Assembly: GCA_027625915.1 (NCBI GenBank)
Contig: JANTQA010000063.1
Span: forward strand, 6,343,501 to 6,407,500
From: Anaeramoeba flamelloides
Taxonomy: Eukaryota; Metamonada; Anaeramoebidae
Direction: 5' to 3'
Length of the DNA stretch: 64,000 nt
Each line of letters begins with the position of its first letter. The first letter of the stretch is position 1. Both the position numbers and the translations under genes were made by a program. Below the pieces are notes generated by a model. The model did not search any database, was not told the origin of the DNA, and was given only the letters and a program-made list of their open reading frames with translations. Shown here one piece after another: positions 35,674 to 47,329 of this stretch.

Positions 35674-35904
35674 CTGATAAATTACAATTAAAATTTGGAT
35701 ATTTTTCCTTGATATACCTTTTTGAAATTATTAATCTCAAGCTTTGAATAAAGTATTTTATGAAGCCAAGTGTTCAGAAACTCTCTAAAATTAGTTGTTC
35801 TTCAAAATATTCTGTGTACTGAATGTTTGATAAGAAACAGTTCGAAGATTTATAAAAATGGAAATTGAACTTGAAATTTTTTGAAATTTATAAGAATTTA
35901 TCAG
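35674..35904. mobile_element. 231-bp MITE, family B copy 2
   Basis: TIR CTGATAAATT and AATTTATCAG with TA flanks. Shares CAAGCTTTGAATAAAG and TTAGTTGTTCTTCAAAATAT with 16722-16953. Lies about 190 bp upstream of the CYTH start, in its promoter region. Confidence 0.8.
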
Positions 35905-37220
35905 TATTCTAAAAAAAAATAGAGAAAAAAAGTTTTCAGATTCTAAAAAATAGATTTAATAGGATCTATGATGGAAAAAAAATTCAAATAAAAAAAAAAA
36001 TAATTATGTATCTTATCTAATTTGTAAAAAAAAACATTTATAGGATCTAAATAACAAAAATAGTATTAAAAAAAATTCAAAAACATTCTTGTCAGTCAAA
36101 AATTCAAATAAAAAAAAATAATTGGAAAACTATCTCAATAAGAAAATACTAATAAAACAAGGAATAAAAAAAAGTTTCATAGAATATCTATATCAAAAAA
36201 TTCAAATTTTGGAAGTTTGTTAAAAATAGTAAGTTTTGGAAAGAAAGGGTTGTAAATGTAAGTTAGTTATCTCAACATTCTTTTAAATCGGTTTTAGTAT
36301 AGCTAAGTTATTGAAAAAGATTATAATTTGAAAAAATACCCTTTGTACTGTAATAGACACAGGATTTACTTACAGATCTGTGTATTTATATCAATTAAAG
36401 AGATAAATTATATCTTGATATCATTTACTATTTACTTAAAATGTTCAACTAAAAAAAAAAAAAATAGTAATAAAAGGTAAAAATTTTGAAATATATTTAT
36501 AGAGTCTAAGTTGGAAGATAGGAAATATCGTATTTTGTTTAATAAAAAAACAATTATGGCAACTATTGGATTAATCAATTTTCAAAAAAGGTGTATTTTT
36601 TGGATATATATTATGGATAAATTTTCATTTTTATCCTATTCTATCATATATCTTTTTCATACTTTCTGATATATTCATTAATATATTTTTTATTTGATTT
36701 TAAAAGAAATTTGATAAAAAATAAAGTAAAAAAAAATTCACTTTTATCCCATTTTTCTTTTTCTTTTAAAATCCAGAAAATTTTCTTGATAAAAATAAAA
36801 AGTTTTGTAAAATTACAAGTTTTTAGATGCTCTATTACATTTTCAAAATGTTAAATAAGTTTTTTAAAAAATCTTGAATTAAAAAAAAAATAATCAAGCT
36901 TTTCTCAATATTTTCTTTTTTTTACTGAAAATCTATTAAAAAAATAAATAAGAGAAAAGTATTTACATATTATTAAAATTCAATATTTAAAAGGAAATCA
37001 AATTTTTAAACTAATAAATTCTAATACTCCCCATCAAAATGGCTCTGAAAATAATATCGATGTAATTTTTGATAATCCTTTGATACCCAAGTGAATCTAC
37101 AATACAACTCAATAAAGTAATGAACTAATTATTTTTATACAATGAGTTTATTTAGAAGAATAGGATTTTACTTTTGGAATCTATATACAGAAAATTAAAT
37201 TCAATTTTTAAAAATAATTA
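35905..37220. other. A/T-rich noncoding stretch
   Basis: No supported gene. Long A-runs. Confidence 0.4.
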
Positions 37221-38412
37221 GATTTTTTGATGAGAACTTGTATTATCTCGATATTTACAATTAATTGGTGATAATTTTAAAAAAATCGTGATTAGTCCTA
37301 CTTTATTAGAATCGAAAAATCAAAAAAATCGTGATAATCCACAAAATTGTGATAAAATAAAAAAGTATTTTTTTTAAAATCACCTGAAAAAAATTCCTTG
37401 ACTTTAACAAAATAAAGAACTTTTATATCCATTTTAGACTTTAAAACTGTTAGGTAATGTTTAAAGGGTTGTGAACTGTATCTAAGTGTTCAGAAGGTAT
37501 GAAAGATTCAAACATTTAGTAAACAACAGGATATTTTTGTATTTGAAAAAAAAATTTGTTTTCATTATTTTTTTAACAAAAAGTAAAAGATCCTGTTAAT
37601 TTTATAATCTTACAAATAATGATCATTTTCAGCAATATACTTTAATATAAAATCGGTTTTTTTTTTTAAGATGGATTTATACCTCCATAATTTTATATAC
37701 CAAAAAGAATTAAGATGAATTTTCCTTTTTATTGGTGATCTATCAAACAGAAAAAAATCATCAAATCAAGTTGTATTTTCTTTACAATACAAAGTTAAGA
37801 GAAGTAAAAGAATAACACTAAGAAAAAAAACGTATAATAATAATTGATGATTATGTGGCATGTTGTAGTATGAGTTTTTGAAAAGTTATCCAACTACTTT
37901 CATCTTTCATAGAATATTGTAAATTGTTGTCACTCAAATATGTATCCTTTAAAAAATGAGTGAAGGGTTGGTTGTTATAGGAGACTTTTTATTCAACACA
38001 ATTTATAGCACAATGATTAACTGAGAAACTATTTATTTGCTTTTTTTATTTTTTTTGTTGATTACAATGATCGGTAGTGTTGCCAACCAAATAATAATGT
38101 AATAGAATAAAACTCTTTGATATGACAATGATTGAATCAAGTATCTTTTATGTTGTCTTTTCAAAAAATAAATTTTTTTCATATAATCTATTTTTTGATC
38201 AAAAAAATTTTTTTCTTAAAAATATATGCTTAATTAACCGAAGAACTTCAACTATTATATCAAGATTATTTTTTCATCTCAATATTTTTGCATTTATCAT
38301 AATTTTTTAATAATTATCGCGATTTTAGAGAATATCGCTATTTGTTATATAGTCATAATTATAGTGAATATCCTGATTTTTAATAATATCAAGAATTGAT
38401 TAAAATAATCAT
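37221..38412. mobile_element. Degraded long copy of family C element
   Basis: About 1.19 kb collinear with 11809-12983: start GATTTTTTGATGAGAAC, then ATCGTGATTAGTCC, the TTGACTTTAACAAA block, GGTTGGTTGTT near 37970, GATCAAAAAAATTTTTTT near 38197 and ATTATCGCGATTTT near 38315. Terminal repeats are eroded. Confidence 0.7.
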
Positions 38413-38491
38413 TATTTTTTTAACTTTATTTTGACTTAAAAATAAATATCAGATAAGCATCTGATAATAGGGGTTTTTTAGTAACTAATTT

Positions 38492-38985
38492 TAATTTAAA
38501 CTCTATTTCACTCAAATACCCCAGTCAAAAATGAAAAAGTCACTTTATTTTCAAGTATCAAACAAACTTTAATTGTTTAGAAATGTGGGAAATAATAAAC
38601 TTCGTATTAGAGTCGATAAACATAAAAGAAAAGCCTAAACAAACCATAAATTTCAAAAAAAAAAAAAATTGTCAAAAATTTTTTTGGGTACGTTAATTGG
38701 AATATCTTGTACAAAATTCTCAATTTCTTTTGGGAATTAAAATTGTTTACAATAAGATTTTTTACTTGTAATTGTATGAATTTTAAAAGAACATACAAAG
38801 CCTAACTTTTTTTAATGTTTATTTGTTTTTCAAACATTTTTATTTAAGAGTTAATTTTTAAAAAAAAAATAAAAAAGAAAAGAAAAAAAAAAAAAAAAAA
38901 AGCAAAAAACAAAAAAAACAAAAATTACAAAATGAGAAAAGATGATTTTGATCTAAAAATTGAAAATTTTAATTTGATAAGAGTA
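38492..38985. repeat. Dispersed repeat E, copy 2
   Basis: Aligns with 29818-30335; see the shared blocks listed there. It lies about 80 bp after a family C copy. Confidence 0.7.
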
Positions 38986-39657
38986 ATGAATTAAACTCAT
39001 GAAATGTCTTCAATTTCTTCTATAAAACTGGGCCCATTTGACGGAAAAGAGTTTATTTTGTTGATATAAACATGGTTAAAAATTCCTAAATTAAAAAAAA
39101 ATAATAGAGTATTATCTTATTGACTGATGAAACAAATTTTTATATTTGTTTTTTACAAATATTATTGAGATGTGTGTGTGTGTGTATAGATGGGGATTAT
39201 ACTCTTAATTAAAATATTTTTGAAATAGTGTAAATTAAAGTGATTTATTTAACTCAGTTGTTATTGTTGTTTTTTATTTGATGTTATTATTTACAATATA
39301 TCAGAATTGAAGGTTTAGTAAATATAATAATATTTTATTTAAATATTGATTTTTGATTTTGAAAGTGTTATTAATTTAGAAATTGTTGTTTTTATTTGTT
39401 GAGTTTTTGATATTAATATCTATATTTTTATATATATTATTAATTATAATTATTATTATCGTACATTGTGGACTATGATTTAACAATATAATTGTTTGTA
39501 GTTGTTAATTTGTCATTATTTATGTCCTTATTTGAGTTAATATGTTGTTTTGTTCTCATGATTATTTTGTTCTTGATTGTATATAAAAAATTATTAATAT
39601 TTTTTTATGATTTTTTTGATATTTTTTTCATTACCTAAAATAAAAAATTTAAAAAAA
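38986..39657. other. Region downstream of the second 5S rRNA gene
   Basis: A/T-rich, with a short (GT)n run at about 39173-39186. No gene seen. Confidence 0.45.
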
Positions 39658-39778
39658 GTATTCAGCACCAAGTGTTCGCGAGAGGTTCCCCATCTCACTA
39701 ACTAGCTTAGCCCTCAATTCGTTTATCTTCTGGGTTCGGAATGTGTCCAGGATTATTAAATTGGGTATGGCCGAATAC
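39658..39778 (-). rRNA. 5S ribosomal RNA, copy 2
   Basis: A 121-nt 5S rRNA on the minus strand that reads the same as 21740-21860 throughout. Helix I ends GTATTCGGCC and GCTGAATAC are intact. Seven T follow the 3' end on the minus strand as Pol III terminator. It sits alone, about 18 kb from the other copy, so 5S genes here are dispersed rather than in a tandem array. Confidence 0.95.
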
Positions 39779-39910
39779 ACTCATTAAAAAAACCTTTTTT
39801 AATTTTATAAAAATTAATTATTTAGATAATAAAAATCTTTATTTATTTCAAGGTTATCTGTTAAATGAATGGTATTGATCAAAGAAAAATCTAAAATAAA
39901 AGAATTTTAA
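39779..39910 (-). promoter_or_regulatory. Conserved 5' flank of 5S copy 2
   Basis: Matches the upstream flank of the first 5S gene (21861-21990), including AATTATTTAGATAATAAA about 40 bp upstream of the gene. Similarity fades beyond about 130 bp. Confidence 0.45.
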
Positions 39911-40394
39911 TACCAAATGTCCACCAATCGACAAAACAAATTTTTTCTAAAAAAAAATATCTTCAGAAAAAAAAATAAATTTTTTTTAAAAATAAATTAC
40001 CGATCATGCAAGTAAAAAACTATCAACATATTTTTCACAGTAAAAAGTGATGGGCTTTAATCATTAAAAATACAAATATTTTGAAATTGAGACCAAATTT
40101 TACAAACAATAAATTCAATTTTTTTGAATTATTTACATGAGAAAAATACTAAAAGCCAAGATAATTTTTTAAAATGTTAAAAAAAGATTTTTCAAGCTAT
40201 TTTTTTATTGCAGGTACCTATACAATTTTTAATTATAAATTTTTCTTTTGAAGAAAAGTATTTATACATTCTATATCTTACATTCCTTTCATAACAATTC
40301 AATATATATATATATATATAATAGGTAATTAGGTTATTTTAATTTCTGAGGGGTATATCTATTGTTTGAATTTTATACACGTAAAATAAAGACT
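39911..40394. other. 3' flank of RPA1
   Basis: A/T-rich, with a short (TA)n at about 40303-40320. No gene. Confidence 0.45.
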
Positions 40395-41837
40395 TTAATT
40401 TTTCATAAGTTTTTTAATATCATTGATTAATTGATGAGAAAAAGAAATATGATTATTTTCCATTAAATAACCTTCTAGTATAAATTTGTTTTGCTTTTTG
40501 GTTTTATAAACGACTGTTGTTGCTCTGATTGCAAAATATCCCCAATCGTCTTCCAGTTTTGATCTGACCGTATCGGTATATTGTGAATTTTGAATTTGGT
40601 CTAATTCCACCAATTCTGAGGCTGTTTTTTTTAGCATTCTTTCCGCGATTTTGTCAAAAACTGTGACTGAAATTTGGTCTGAAGGATCCTTTAAAGTGAC
40701 GTTGAACAAATAGCGGTATTGGAATTTTTGGTAATTTCTATTGCACTTTGTGCAAAAATATTTGTTTTTGATGTTGATCACCTTTTTATTACAGTTGCTT
40801 GAAGGGCAGGCTTGGTACCATATCTTTTGGCTAGGGTTGGGAAATCTCATTATTGCGCCAACAACAAATGTTTCTGTTTTTTCTGATCCGATATTGCGAT
40901 TACGAATTTCAATTAAGGACAATTTTTTCGCAGACCTCAAATATTGATCATCGAACTTTGGCTTTTGGTTTAAGGTGGGTGTGTCGGAAATGATTGATGT
41001 GGATTGGTGCTTGCCGATGGTTTCCCACCACTGGCGAAGATCCTGTGCTTCTTTAAAATCCGGATCAAGGTAGGGAACCGTTTCGTATGTGGAATTGATC
41101 GTCTTTACAGATCTCCATTCCTTCACTCGGACATTTTTTAAGGCCACAATCGAGTCCGTTTTGATTTTTGAAGCAATTTCAATTGCTTGGTTGCCCCAAA
41201 AAGTGGCCAAGATCGTGCATTTCGATTGGTCCACTAAGGTGAAGTTGATTTTTTGAAATGCAAGCCCCTGTGAATTCTTGATCGTTGCCAGCGGCTCAAA
41301 GGTTGTCACAACACCAACAACATCAACAAAATTTTGGACTTTGCCATTTTTGATCTCCTGTAGCTTGACAAGGCTTAGATTATATTTGGGCAGTAGCTCT
41401 CCTTCATAGCACTGAATAATCGTTGAGCTATTAGAGCACATCTCATATCGTTCACCAAGCTTTTGGCTGTATCGGCGATTGGGCTCTTTAATGGTTGCTC
41501 CAGAGATTATGTATGTGTTTCCAATCTCTAACAGATTCCTAAATTTTTCTAATTCGTTCTGAAATAAGACAAACTTTATTTCGGCACGATCCTTGTCCAT
41601 CAATAATAACTTCATCAAAGAGCCTTTCCCGTTTTTGTACCGAATAATATTGGTTTTGTGAACAATACGTACATACACTTTCCAGTTTCTGCTCCACTCA
41701 CAGAGTTCACGAATCGGTGTCAGATCTAATTTCTCTGTTAAATTTTGTTTGGTAACAACATGGTTTTCAATTTGTTTCCCAATATCAAAGAAAGTTGGCT
41801 TTTCTTTGTTCATTTCTTTTTGTATTTTACTTCGCAT
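40395..41837 (-). CDS. RPA1: Replication protein A large subunit, core OB folds only
   Basis: Large subunit of the ssDNA-binding RPA complex used in replication, repair and recombination. A 480-residue single exon; ATG at 41835-41837. DBD-A covers about residues 38-145 (PIRELCEWSRNWKVYVRIVH, then FVLFQNELEKFRNLLEIGNT). DBD-B is about 155-260 (VDVVGVVTTFEPL, ATFWGNQAIE). DBD-C is about 300-475 and holds a four-Cys zinc ribbon (Cys344, 349, 362, 365: CPSSNC and CTKC). The usual N-terminal protein-interaction OB fold (DBD-F, about 110 residues) and linker are absent. A plausible DBD-F gene lies separately about 0.9 kb upstream at 42775-43182. An alternative start is Met9. A CAA-type triplet tract lies just upstream in the presumed leader. 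Confidence 0.95.
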   Translation of the reverse strand: MRSKIQKEMNKEKPTFFDIGKQIENHVVTKQNLTEKLDLTPIRELCEWSRNWKVYVRIVHKTNIIRYKNGKGSLMKLLLMDKDRAEIKFVLFQNELEKFRNLLEIGNTYIISGATIKEPNRRYSQKLGERYEMCSNSSTIIQCYEGELLPKYNLSLVKLQEIKNGKVQNFVDVVGVVTTFEPLATIKNSQGLAFQKINFTLVDQSKCTILATFWGNQAIEIASKIKTDSIVALKNVRVKEWRSVKTINSTYETVPYLDPDFKEAQDLRQWWETIGKHQSTSIISDTPTLNQKPKFDDQYLRSAKKLSLIEIRNRNIGSEKTETFVVGAIMRFPNPSQKIWYQACPSSNCNKKVINIKNKYFCTKCNRNYQKFQYRYLFNVTLKDPSDQISVTVFDKIAERMLKKTASELVELDQIQNSQYTDTVRSKLEDDWGYFAIRATTVVYKTKKQNKFILEGYLMENNHISFSHQLINDIKKLMKN

Positions 41838-42774
41838 TTTTTCATTTAATTGAAATTTTGTGATTAGGTTATGTTGTTGTTCTTGTTGTTGTAGTTGTTG
41901 TTGTTGTTGTTGTTGTTGTTGTTCGTTGTAGTGTTTTGTTTTTTTTCCATCACTTAAGCACTCGACTTTATTTGGGATAATATAACTTAATATTTTTAAA
42001 AAAAGGAAGAGTAGTATAAAAAATGAAAAATATAATTAAAGATGATGATTAAAACTTGCAAGAATCTTGAGTTTGAATTTTCGAATTTTCATACAGTTTT
42101 TAGAAACAGCAACCGACACTTTGATCTTATTTAAACAGACAAAAGTAAAGATTCCATTATTTTTATTTAATTTAAACAATTCTTTTATTAGATCATTTTT
42201 GTTTTTAAGTTTCCTCTTTCTAACTTTAATTTAAGACCAAAAAGTTTACCCATGATATAAATTTGAACTTTGAATTCTATATTCTTTTTCAAAAAGGATA
42301 CAAGTATATTTCAAAATAAGAAGGAAATAAAGATTAAGCCAAAATCTAAAAATTCACAAATATATTTTTTGAGCGTTTGGGATCTTCACAGAAATATTTA
42401 AAGCTTTTGGTTCGAAATCCGGTTTTTTGAAAAAGTTTTTATGAGCTTTAGGAAAGAAACTATTTGATCTCAGTCCAGAAAGAAAACTAGTAAATTAGTA
42501 TGCAACAAATTTGTTGTTGGAAAAAAAATGTTCTGAAAGTTGGTTTGAATCCTTGAAAAAAATCGAAATTTAATCAAAAAGTTTAAAACTTTTTGGTGAA
42601 TTTATCAATAATAAACAATTTCTGGGGAATTATTTGTAAACAATAAAAAGTTAAGAACAAAAAGTACCTAAACTTTTTGTCTCTCGTAGAGTCTATGATC
42701 TTTTCTCTTCGAATTTATTTGTATTCAAGAAAAATTAATTCTTTTTATAAAAGTCCTTTTAAAGCCAAGACAAA
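41838..42774. other. Spacer between the RPA1 core and the RPA1-N-like gene
   Basis: About 940 bp. On the minus strand an (ACA)n-type triplet tract at 41876-41935 leads into the RPA1 start. No coding exon linking the two genes was seen. A long intron here is the main alternative to two separate genes. Confidence 0.5.
41876..41935. repeat. Imperfect (TTG)n / (CAA)n triplet tract
   Basis: About 60 bases of TTG repeats on the plus strand, about 40 bp upstream of the RPA1 ATG. Presumed 5' UTR. Confidence 0.85.
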
Positions 42775-43182
42775 TTAAAGTTTTTTGAGGTAATAAAATG
42801 ATATTTCGGTATCAAGAACCATCCTAAAATCTCCCCATATCATCTCGAGCTGAAAGGAAAATAAAAAAAATTCGTTTTTATTAATTGTACAAAGTCAAAA
42901 ACAAGAATTAACTCATTACCTAGTATTATTAAAATTTTGAATTGAGTAGTCCATTAATTTAATGAGCTGGTTGTTCGCCAATTCTCCGTTCATAATTTTT
43001 AGACCAAAACTTGAATCAAACAAACATGGCATAGTATCGACTTGATCAGATAAATTCGATTGCCATTCATTTTCATTTCGAGTGGATTTCATCAGGTCTT
43101 TAATCTCTAAGATTGGTTGACTTAAGTGAATACCCTTTTTTATTAAATTAAGTGATCCTTTCTTAAGTGTAGTTAAATCCAT
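42775..43182 (-). CDS. Small protein resembling the RPA1 N-terminal OB fold (DBD-F)
   Basis: ATG at 43180-43182. Exon 1 (43182-42920) encodes 87 residues: LKKGSLNLIKKGIHLSQPIL, then EWQSNLSDQVDTMPCLFDSS and ANNQLIKLMDYSIQNF. This follows the RPA70 N-domain pattern (L..G....I...G....KPILQV, then YR..LSDG, then NC..I..F). The proposed intron is 42919 down to 42824 (GTAATGAG to ATTTTAG, 96 nt). Exon 2 (42823-42775) adds RMVLDTEISFYYLKKL and a TAA stop, matching the closing strand of that OB fold. Total is 103 residues. A stronger-looking acceptor (TTTCAG near 42850) would give a stop. If real, this is a free-standing checkpoint/repair recruitment domain of RPA, or the first exons of RPA1 itself. 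Confidence 0.55.
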
Positions 43183-44113
43183 TTTGTTAAATAAATGGTT
43201 TATAAAAAAATAATTTATTGAATTTAATTCAGTTTTTTTAAAAAATAAAAATTATTTTTATTTATTTTTTAATTAAAAATTTTTCATATCTCATAATTAA
43301 ATGTCAAAATATTTCAGACAATTTTAGGTTAATCTATTATTTTTAATATAAAAATTCTGTTTATTCTTTTTTTTTCTCTATATTTTGTAAAAAAGTTTCA
43401 AAAAATTTTAAATTAAAAAGTATTGATTGGGATAAAGGAGTAAGTAAGGAAACATTAAATAAACTAAAAAGTTAGACAAGAAGAAAAGCAATTTAAAAAT
43501 TAATATTGAAAACAAAAAATTATTATTCTTATTGATCAAAATGATCATTTTTTGTTCAATTGTTATGAAACTCAATAGAATTTATTTCCAAAAATTGATA
43601 TCTAGAGCAATTTATCAAGAGACAAATGACTTAAATTGGATATAAATCATTCATAAGAATTGTTAATTATTTTTTTTTTTTGTAAATTTAATGATCTTGA
43701 AATATTTTGTGAAAATTTGAAAGTCAAAAAAAATATTTTCTAAATTTTCAGTAAAAATGTTTGAATATTTTTATTATTATTATTTTATTTTAGGATATAG
43801 TGTTGTAAATTTAATAGAATTACTTCTTTAAAATGGAACAGAAAAGAGAAAAGGAAAAAGAAAAGAAGGTTAATAATTTTTTCAATTTTAAATCCCTTAT
43901 ACTTAATTTCATTGACAAATAAAAGTAATATAATATTTTTATTAAATATTATGATATATTTCGTTTGTAATGAGTATTTTTCAAGATTAATTTTGGCATT
44001 AAAAAGAACCTGTTATTTAAAATTACCTTATAAATATAAATATCTTATCTGTACAGATGTTTCTATCATTTTTTTTTTTCTTGGTTGATTAAGTTATTCT
44101 TTTTCTTATATAG
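43183..44113. other. Divergent intergenic region
   Basis: A/T-rich. A short ATG-led Lys/Glu stretch (MEQKREKEKEKK) at about 43833-43868 precedes a GTTAAT donor-like site, but the reading phase does not join the candidate exon at 44114. Confidence 0.3.
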
Positions 44114-44267
44114 GCTTTCAAAGATTTCTTTTTCAATATTCGTATGAATTGAAAAAGATTCCAATATTTAAATTTGATTCATTAGAAAGAAAAAAAAACT
44201 CTAAAGAAGATAAGAATAATGTTGGTGAACATTGTTGTGGTGTTTTTATACAAGTTGATGTTGATGG
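44114..44267 (+). other. Possible orphan coding exon
   Basis: After a TATATAG acceptor, about 50 codons are open with protein-like composition (FQRFLFQYSYELKKIPIFKF, then GEHCCGVFIQVDVDG), ending at a GGGTAAAG donor-like site. No neighbouring exon in phase was found and no family is recognised. Open stretches of this length also arise by chance. Confidence 0.25.
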
Positions 44268-45084
44268 GTAAAGTGCTTTTTTAAAAATAATATAAAAAAG
44301 TATTATCTTGAAAACAAATATATTAAAACATTGTGCTTTTTTCATTTTCCAAAATAAAATATTTTGATTAAATGGGGGTTAACCTGAAAGTTAATCATTT
44401 TTTTGATTATATTTTATTATTATTATTATCAAAAAGTGTATCAGTAAAAAAAAAGTGATAACTATAGCATAATCAACATAACCGAACAACAATAAAAAGG
44501 TATTCAAATTTCAAACTTAATCAAAACAATGTATTCGTAGGTTTTTAAAAGATATAAAAATGAAAAGACCTAAAATTACAATTATAACAAATAATAGTTG
44601 AAACAATAATAATACGAATAATCATAGTCTAATTATATTCCCAACAAAAAAAAAAAAAAAAACATCAAAAATAATAACCCCAATACTAATTATATCAAAT
44701 ATTGTAAAGTTTGTATATATATTATGAACTTAAAAATCATAAAAAATAAAAATAATAACCAAAATTAATATTTTCATTTATTATTATTATTATTATTATT
44801 AATAGTGATAATAAAACCGATTCTATTTCGATATTTTTCTGATTTTTATTATGTTTTTATTTTTTGTATTAATTATCTTTAAAAAAAAAACACTTTTTCA
44901 TAAAAATTACTTGCCTTATAATGTCATTGGTGTAATTATGTGTTTTTAAATTTTATGTTTTTATAAAAAAAATAATTTAATTTTTAGATGAGAATCAATT
45001 TTTCTGTTTTTGTAAAATATCAGTTTTACTAATATCATCAAATTTTTTCTTATTATTTATTTCTTTTTCTCTTGTTTTTAACTT

Positions 45085-45132
<48 letters not shown>

Positions 45133-45324
45133 TTCAATGAGAAAAAATAAAAGAAATATTTTCGATTATCGAAATAAAGATTATAATAATTGAGGCATAT
45201 AAACTAAATTCAAAAAAAATGTACACTGTTTAAACTTTGAAGGATGAGAAAACTACACTTTAAATTATCAATTTGGAATAATTTTTGATTTTAAAAACTA
45301 TTTTAATTTTTTTTTCTATTTTTT
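44268..45324. other. A/T-rich noncoding stretch
   Basis: ATT/TAT triplet runs and a (TA)n tract at about 45096-45127. No gene. Confidence 0.45.
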
Positions 45325-45733
45325 TTATGTTTTGATTTCCTTTTTTTCCAATTATGTAATCTGTTCCGTTAGAACTGGAATTTTTTTTGGTGGTTGAATG
45401 AAGGTTAGTGTTGAGTTTGTTAAATTGAAAAAACACATACTATTGGTCATTTTATCTTGTCAATTGATCGGTTAAAAATTATTGGTAAAATTTTAGCAAA
45501 TTTATCAATACATTTTTTGTTCCATTCATTTCCTGATTTTGGACACATAGATTTTTATTTATTCGGTTTATATTTTTTTTCTTTTATTTGGATAAAAATG
45601 GTCACTTATCAAAACATTGATACTTGGTCAAATTTAGTGTTTTTTTAAAATGAGTTTGTAAAAATTTAATAAATTGGGGTTTTTTTCTTAATTTTTGATT
45701 TTGAGTGTGTAGAAATTTTTGGAATACGGTTTA
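45325..45733. repeat. Dispersed repeat D, copy 2
   Basis: Aligns with 5625-6050 from TATGTAATCTG to the end AAATTTTTGGAA. The open frame at 45457-45648 lies within it and is not conserved in the other copy. Confidence 0.7.
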
Positions 45734-47329
45734 TTTTTATAATAATTAATTTTTTTTTTGTGATTATAAAAAAATTAAAGAATTGTAATTAATATTGATA
45801 ATTATTGTTGTTAATGAATAAAAATAAAAATAAAATAGCATGGTGATTTTTTTTTAATGGTTTTTGACTTTTTGAAACAAGTGAATATTTTACATTTTCA
45901 AGTATTTTCAATATGTATATAATTTCACAATATTCTTGTCTTTGAATCGGAAAATTGTAATGAAGGGGGTTTAAAACTCAAAAAAAAACTGTTATTTTGG
46001 GTTCTCTCTCCTTTATTACAGTTTTCTAGATTTAGTACAAAATTTATAAATATATTTGAAAATAAGTGAAGAAGAAATTTCAGAAGATGTTTAAAAAATG
46101 TAAATAAATTCACCTTGAAATATTCAAATATTTCGAGTGGTTTATATATCAATAAATGTTTTTTACTTTATTATATTGTTATGGGTCCAATGTTGTAAGT
46201 GTTTAAATTTGTAATGTGAAAGTTTTGAAATGGTTATATGTGTATATTCAAATTTAAAGGGTGTAAAGATATATCCCTAGTTACATTTATTCGATCTTTT
46301 TTAAACACTAAATAAATTATTTTTGTTATTTTTAAATTGGGATCTCAAACAAATCTAAATTTGTAATTTTTTAACTTTCCTTCAATAATGAATCTTTTAA
46401 ATCATCTATATCTTTATTCTATTTGAAATAGTTTACATAGAACTTTAAAATAGGTGTACACTTGTGAGTTAGACTACTATTTATTGTTCAAGGGTGTTAA
46501 TCATATATCTTCTTACAGTACACACACTTGTTAAAAACAAGACTGTGGTGTAAATAAAGTCTATATTTCAAATTAAATCAATAACTTTTTTATCATTGTT
46601 CCTCAATAATATAAAATTCATTGCCCAATATTATTCTCTTGTAAAATCAATTTTTGTGACAAAATTAGTAAACTTTAAAAAAAAATTAAAATATGGATTG
46701 AAATCGTGTCGAATTTGTAATAATTATTTATCCAAATGTAGAATGGAAAACTATAGTTATTTTTTGTTCAAAAGATTTCTTAAAATTAGCATTATTTTGG
46801 GTCTAAACGGGTGGGTTAACAACTCTTCCCTTAAATAATAATAAAAAAAAAATGACAAAATATTTGAGAAAAAGTTTACATTAGGGGGTTTATGTTCAAA
46901 ATTTCTTGCTTAATATAGAACTTGAAGAATTCAATGTCACATTATCCTATTGTTTGTTGTCAGTTTCTTTGATCGTTCAGTGATTAAATATTTGGGGAAA
47001 AGCGTGAAACCCTATCTTTAATTAGGTATAATAATGTAAAGTAAAGTAAGATCTATTAATAAAAGAAAAAATAAATAATTAAAAACAAAATGAAGTATTC
47101 ACCACAATAATAATTTTTTTTACTACTTACTTTTTGATATAAATTTTTTTTTGATTGATCAATTATTAAAAATTTGTTTAGAAAAAATAGATTATTTTTA
47201 AGATCTACAAAACCACTCCTTTCAATTTCAATAAGAAAGTAGATTGAAATTGTACTTGTTGTTTTGATTGAAAATAATATAATGGGTTATTATACAAAGT
47301 TAATTGGTTTCTTCTTTGAATTGATTTTA
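45734..47329. other. Gene-poor region
   Basis: The open frame at 46596-46838 (contains SCRICNNYLSKCRMENY) has no recognised family. Nothing else supported. Confidence 0.35.

Noticed and set aside
37021-37065. A short plus-strand peptide (NTPHQNGSEN) vaguely like an integrase core motif
   Set aside because: About 15 codons with no supporting domain on either side; chance similarity cannot be excluded, so no element is called.
42405-42430. GGTTCGAAATCC, resembling a tRNA T-loop
   Set aside because: No acceptor stem, D-arm or anticodon arm around it. No convincing tRNA was found anywhere in the window.
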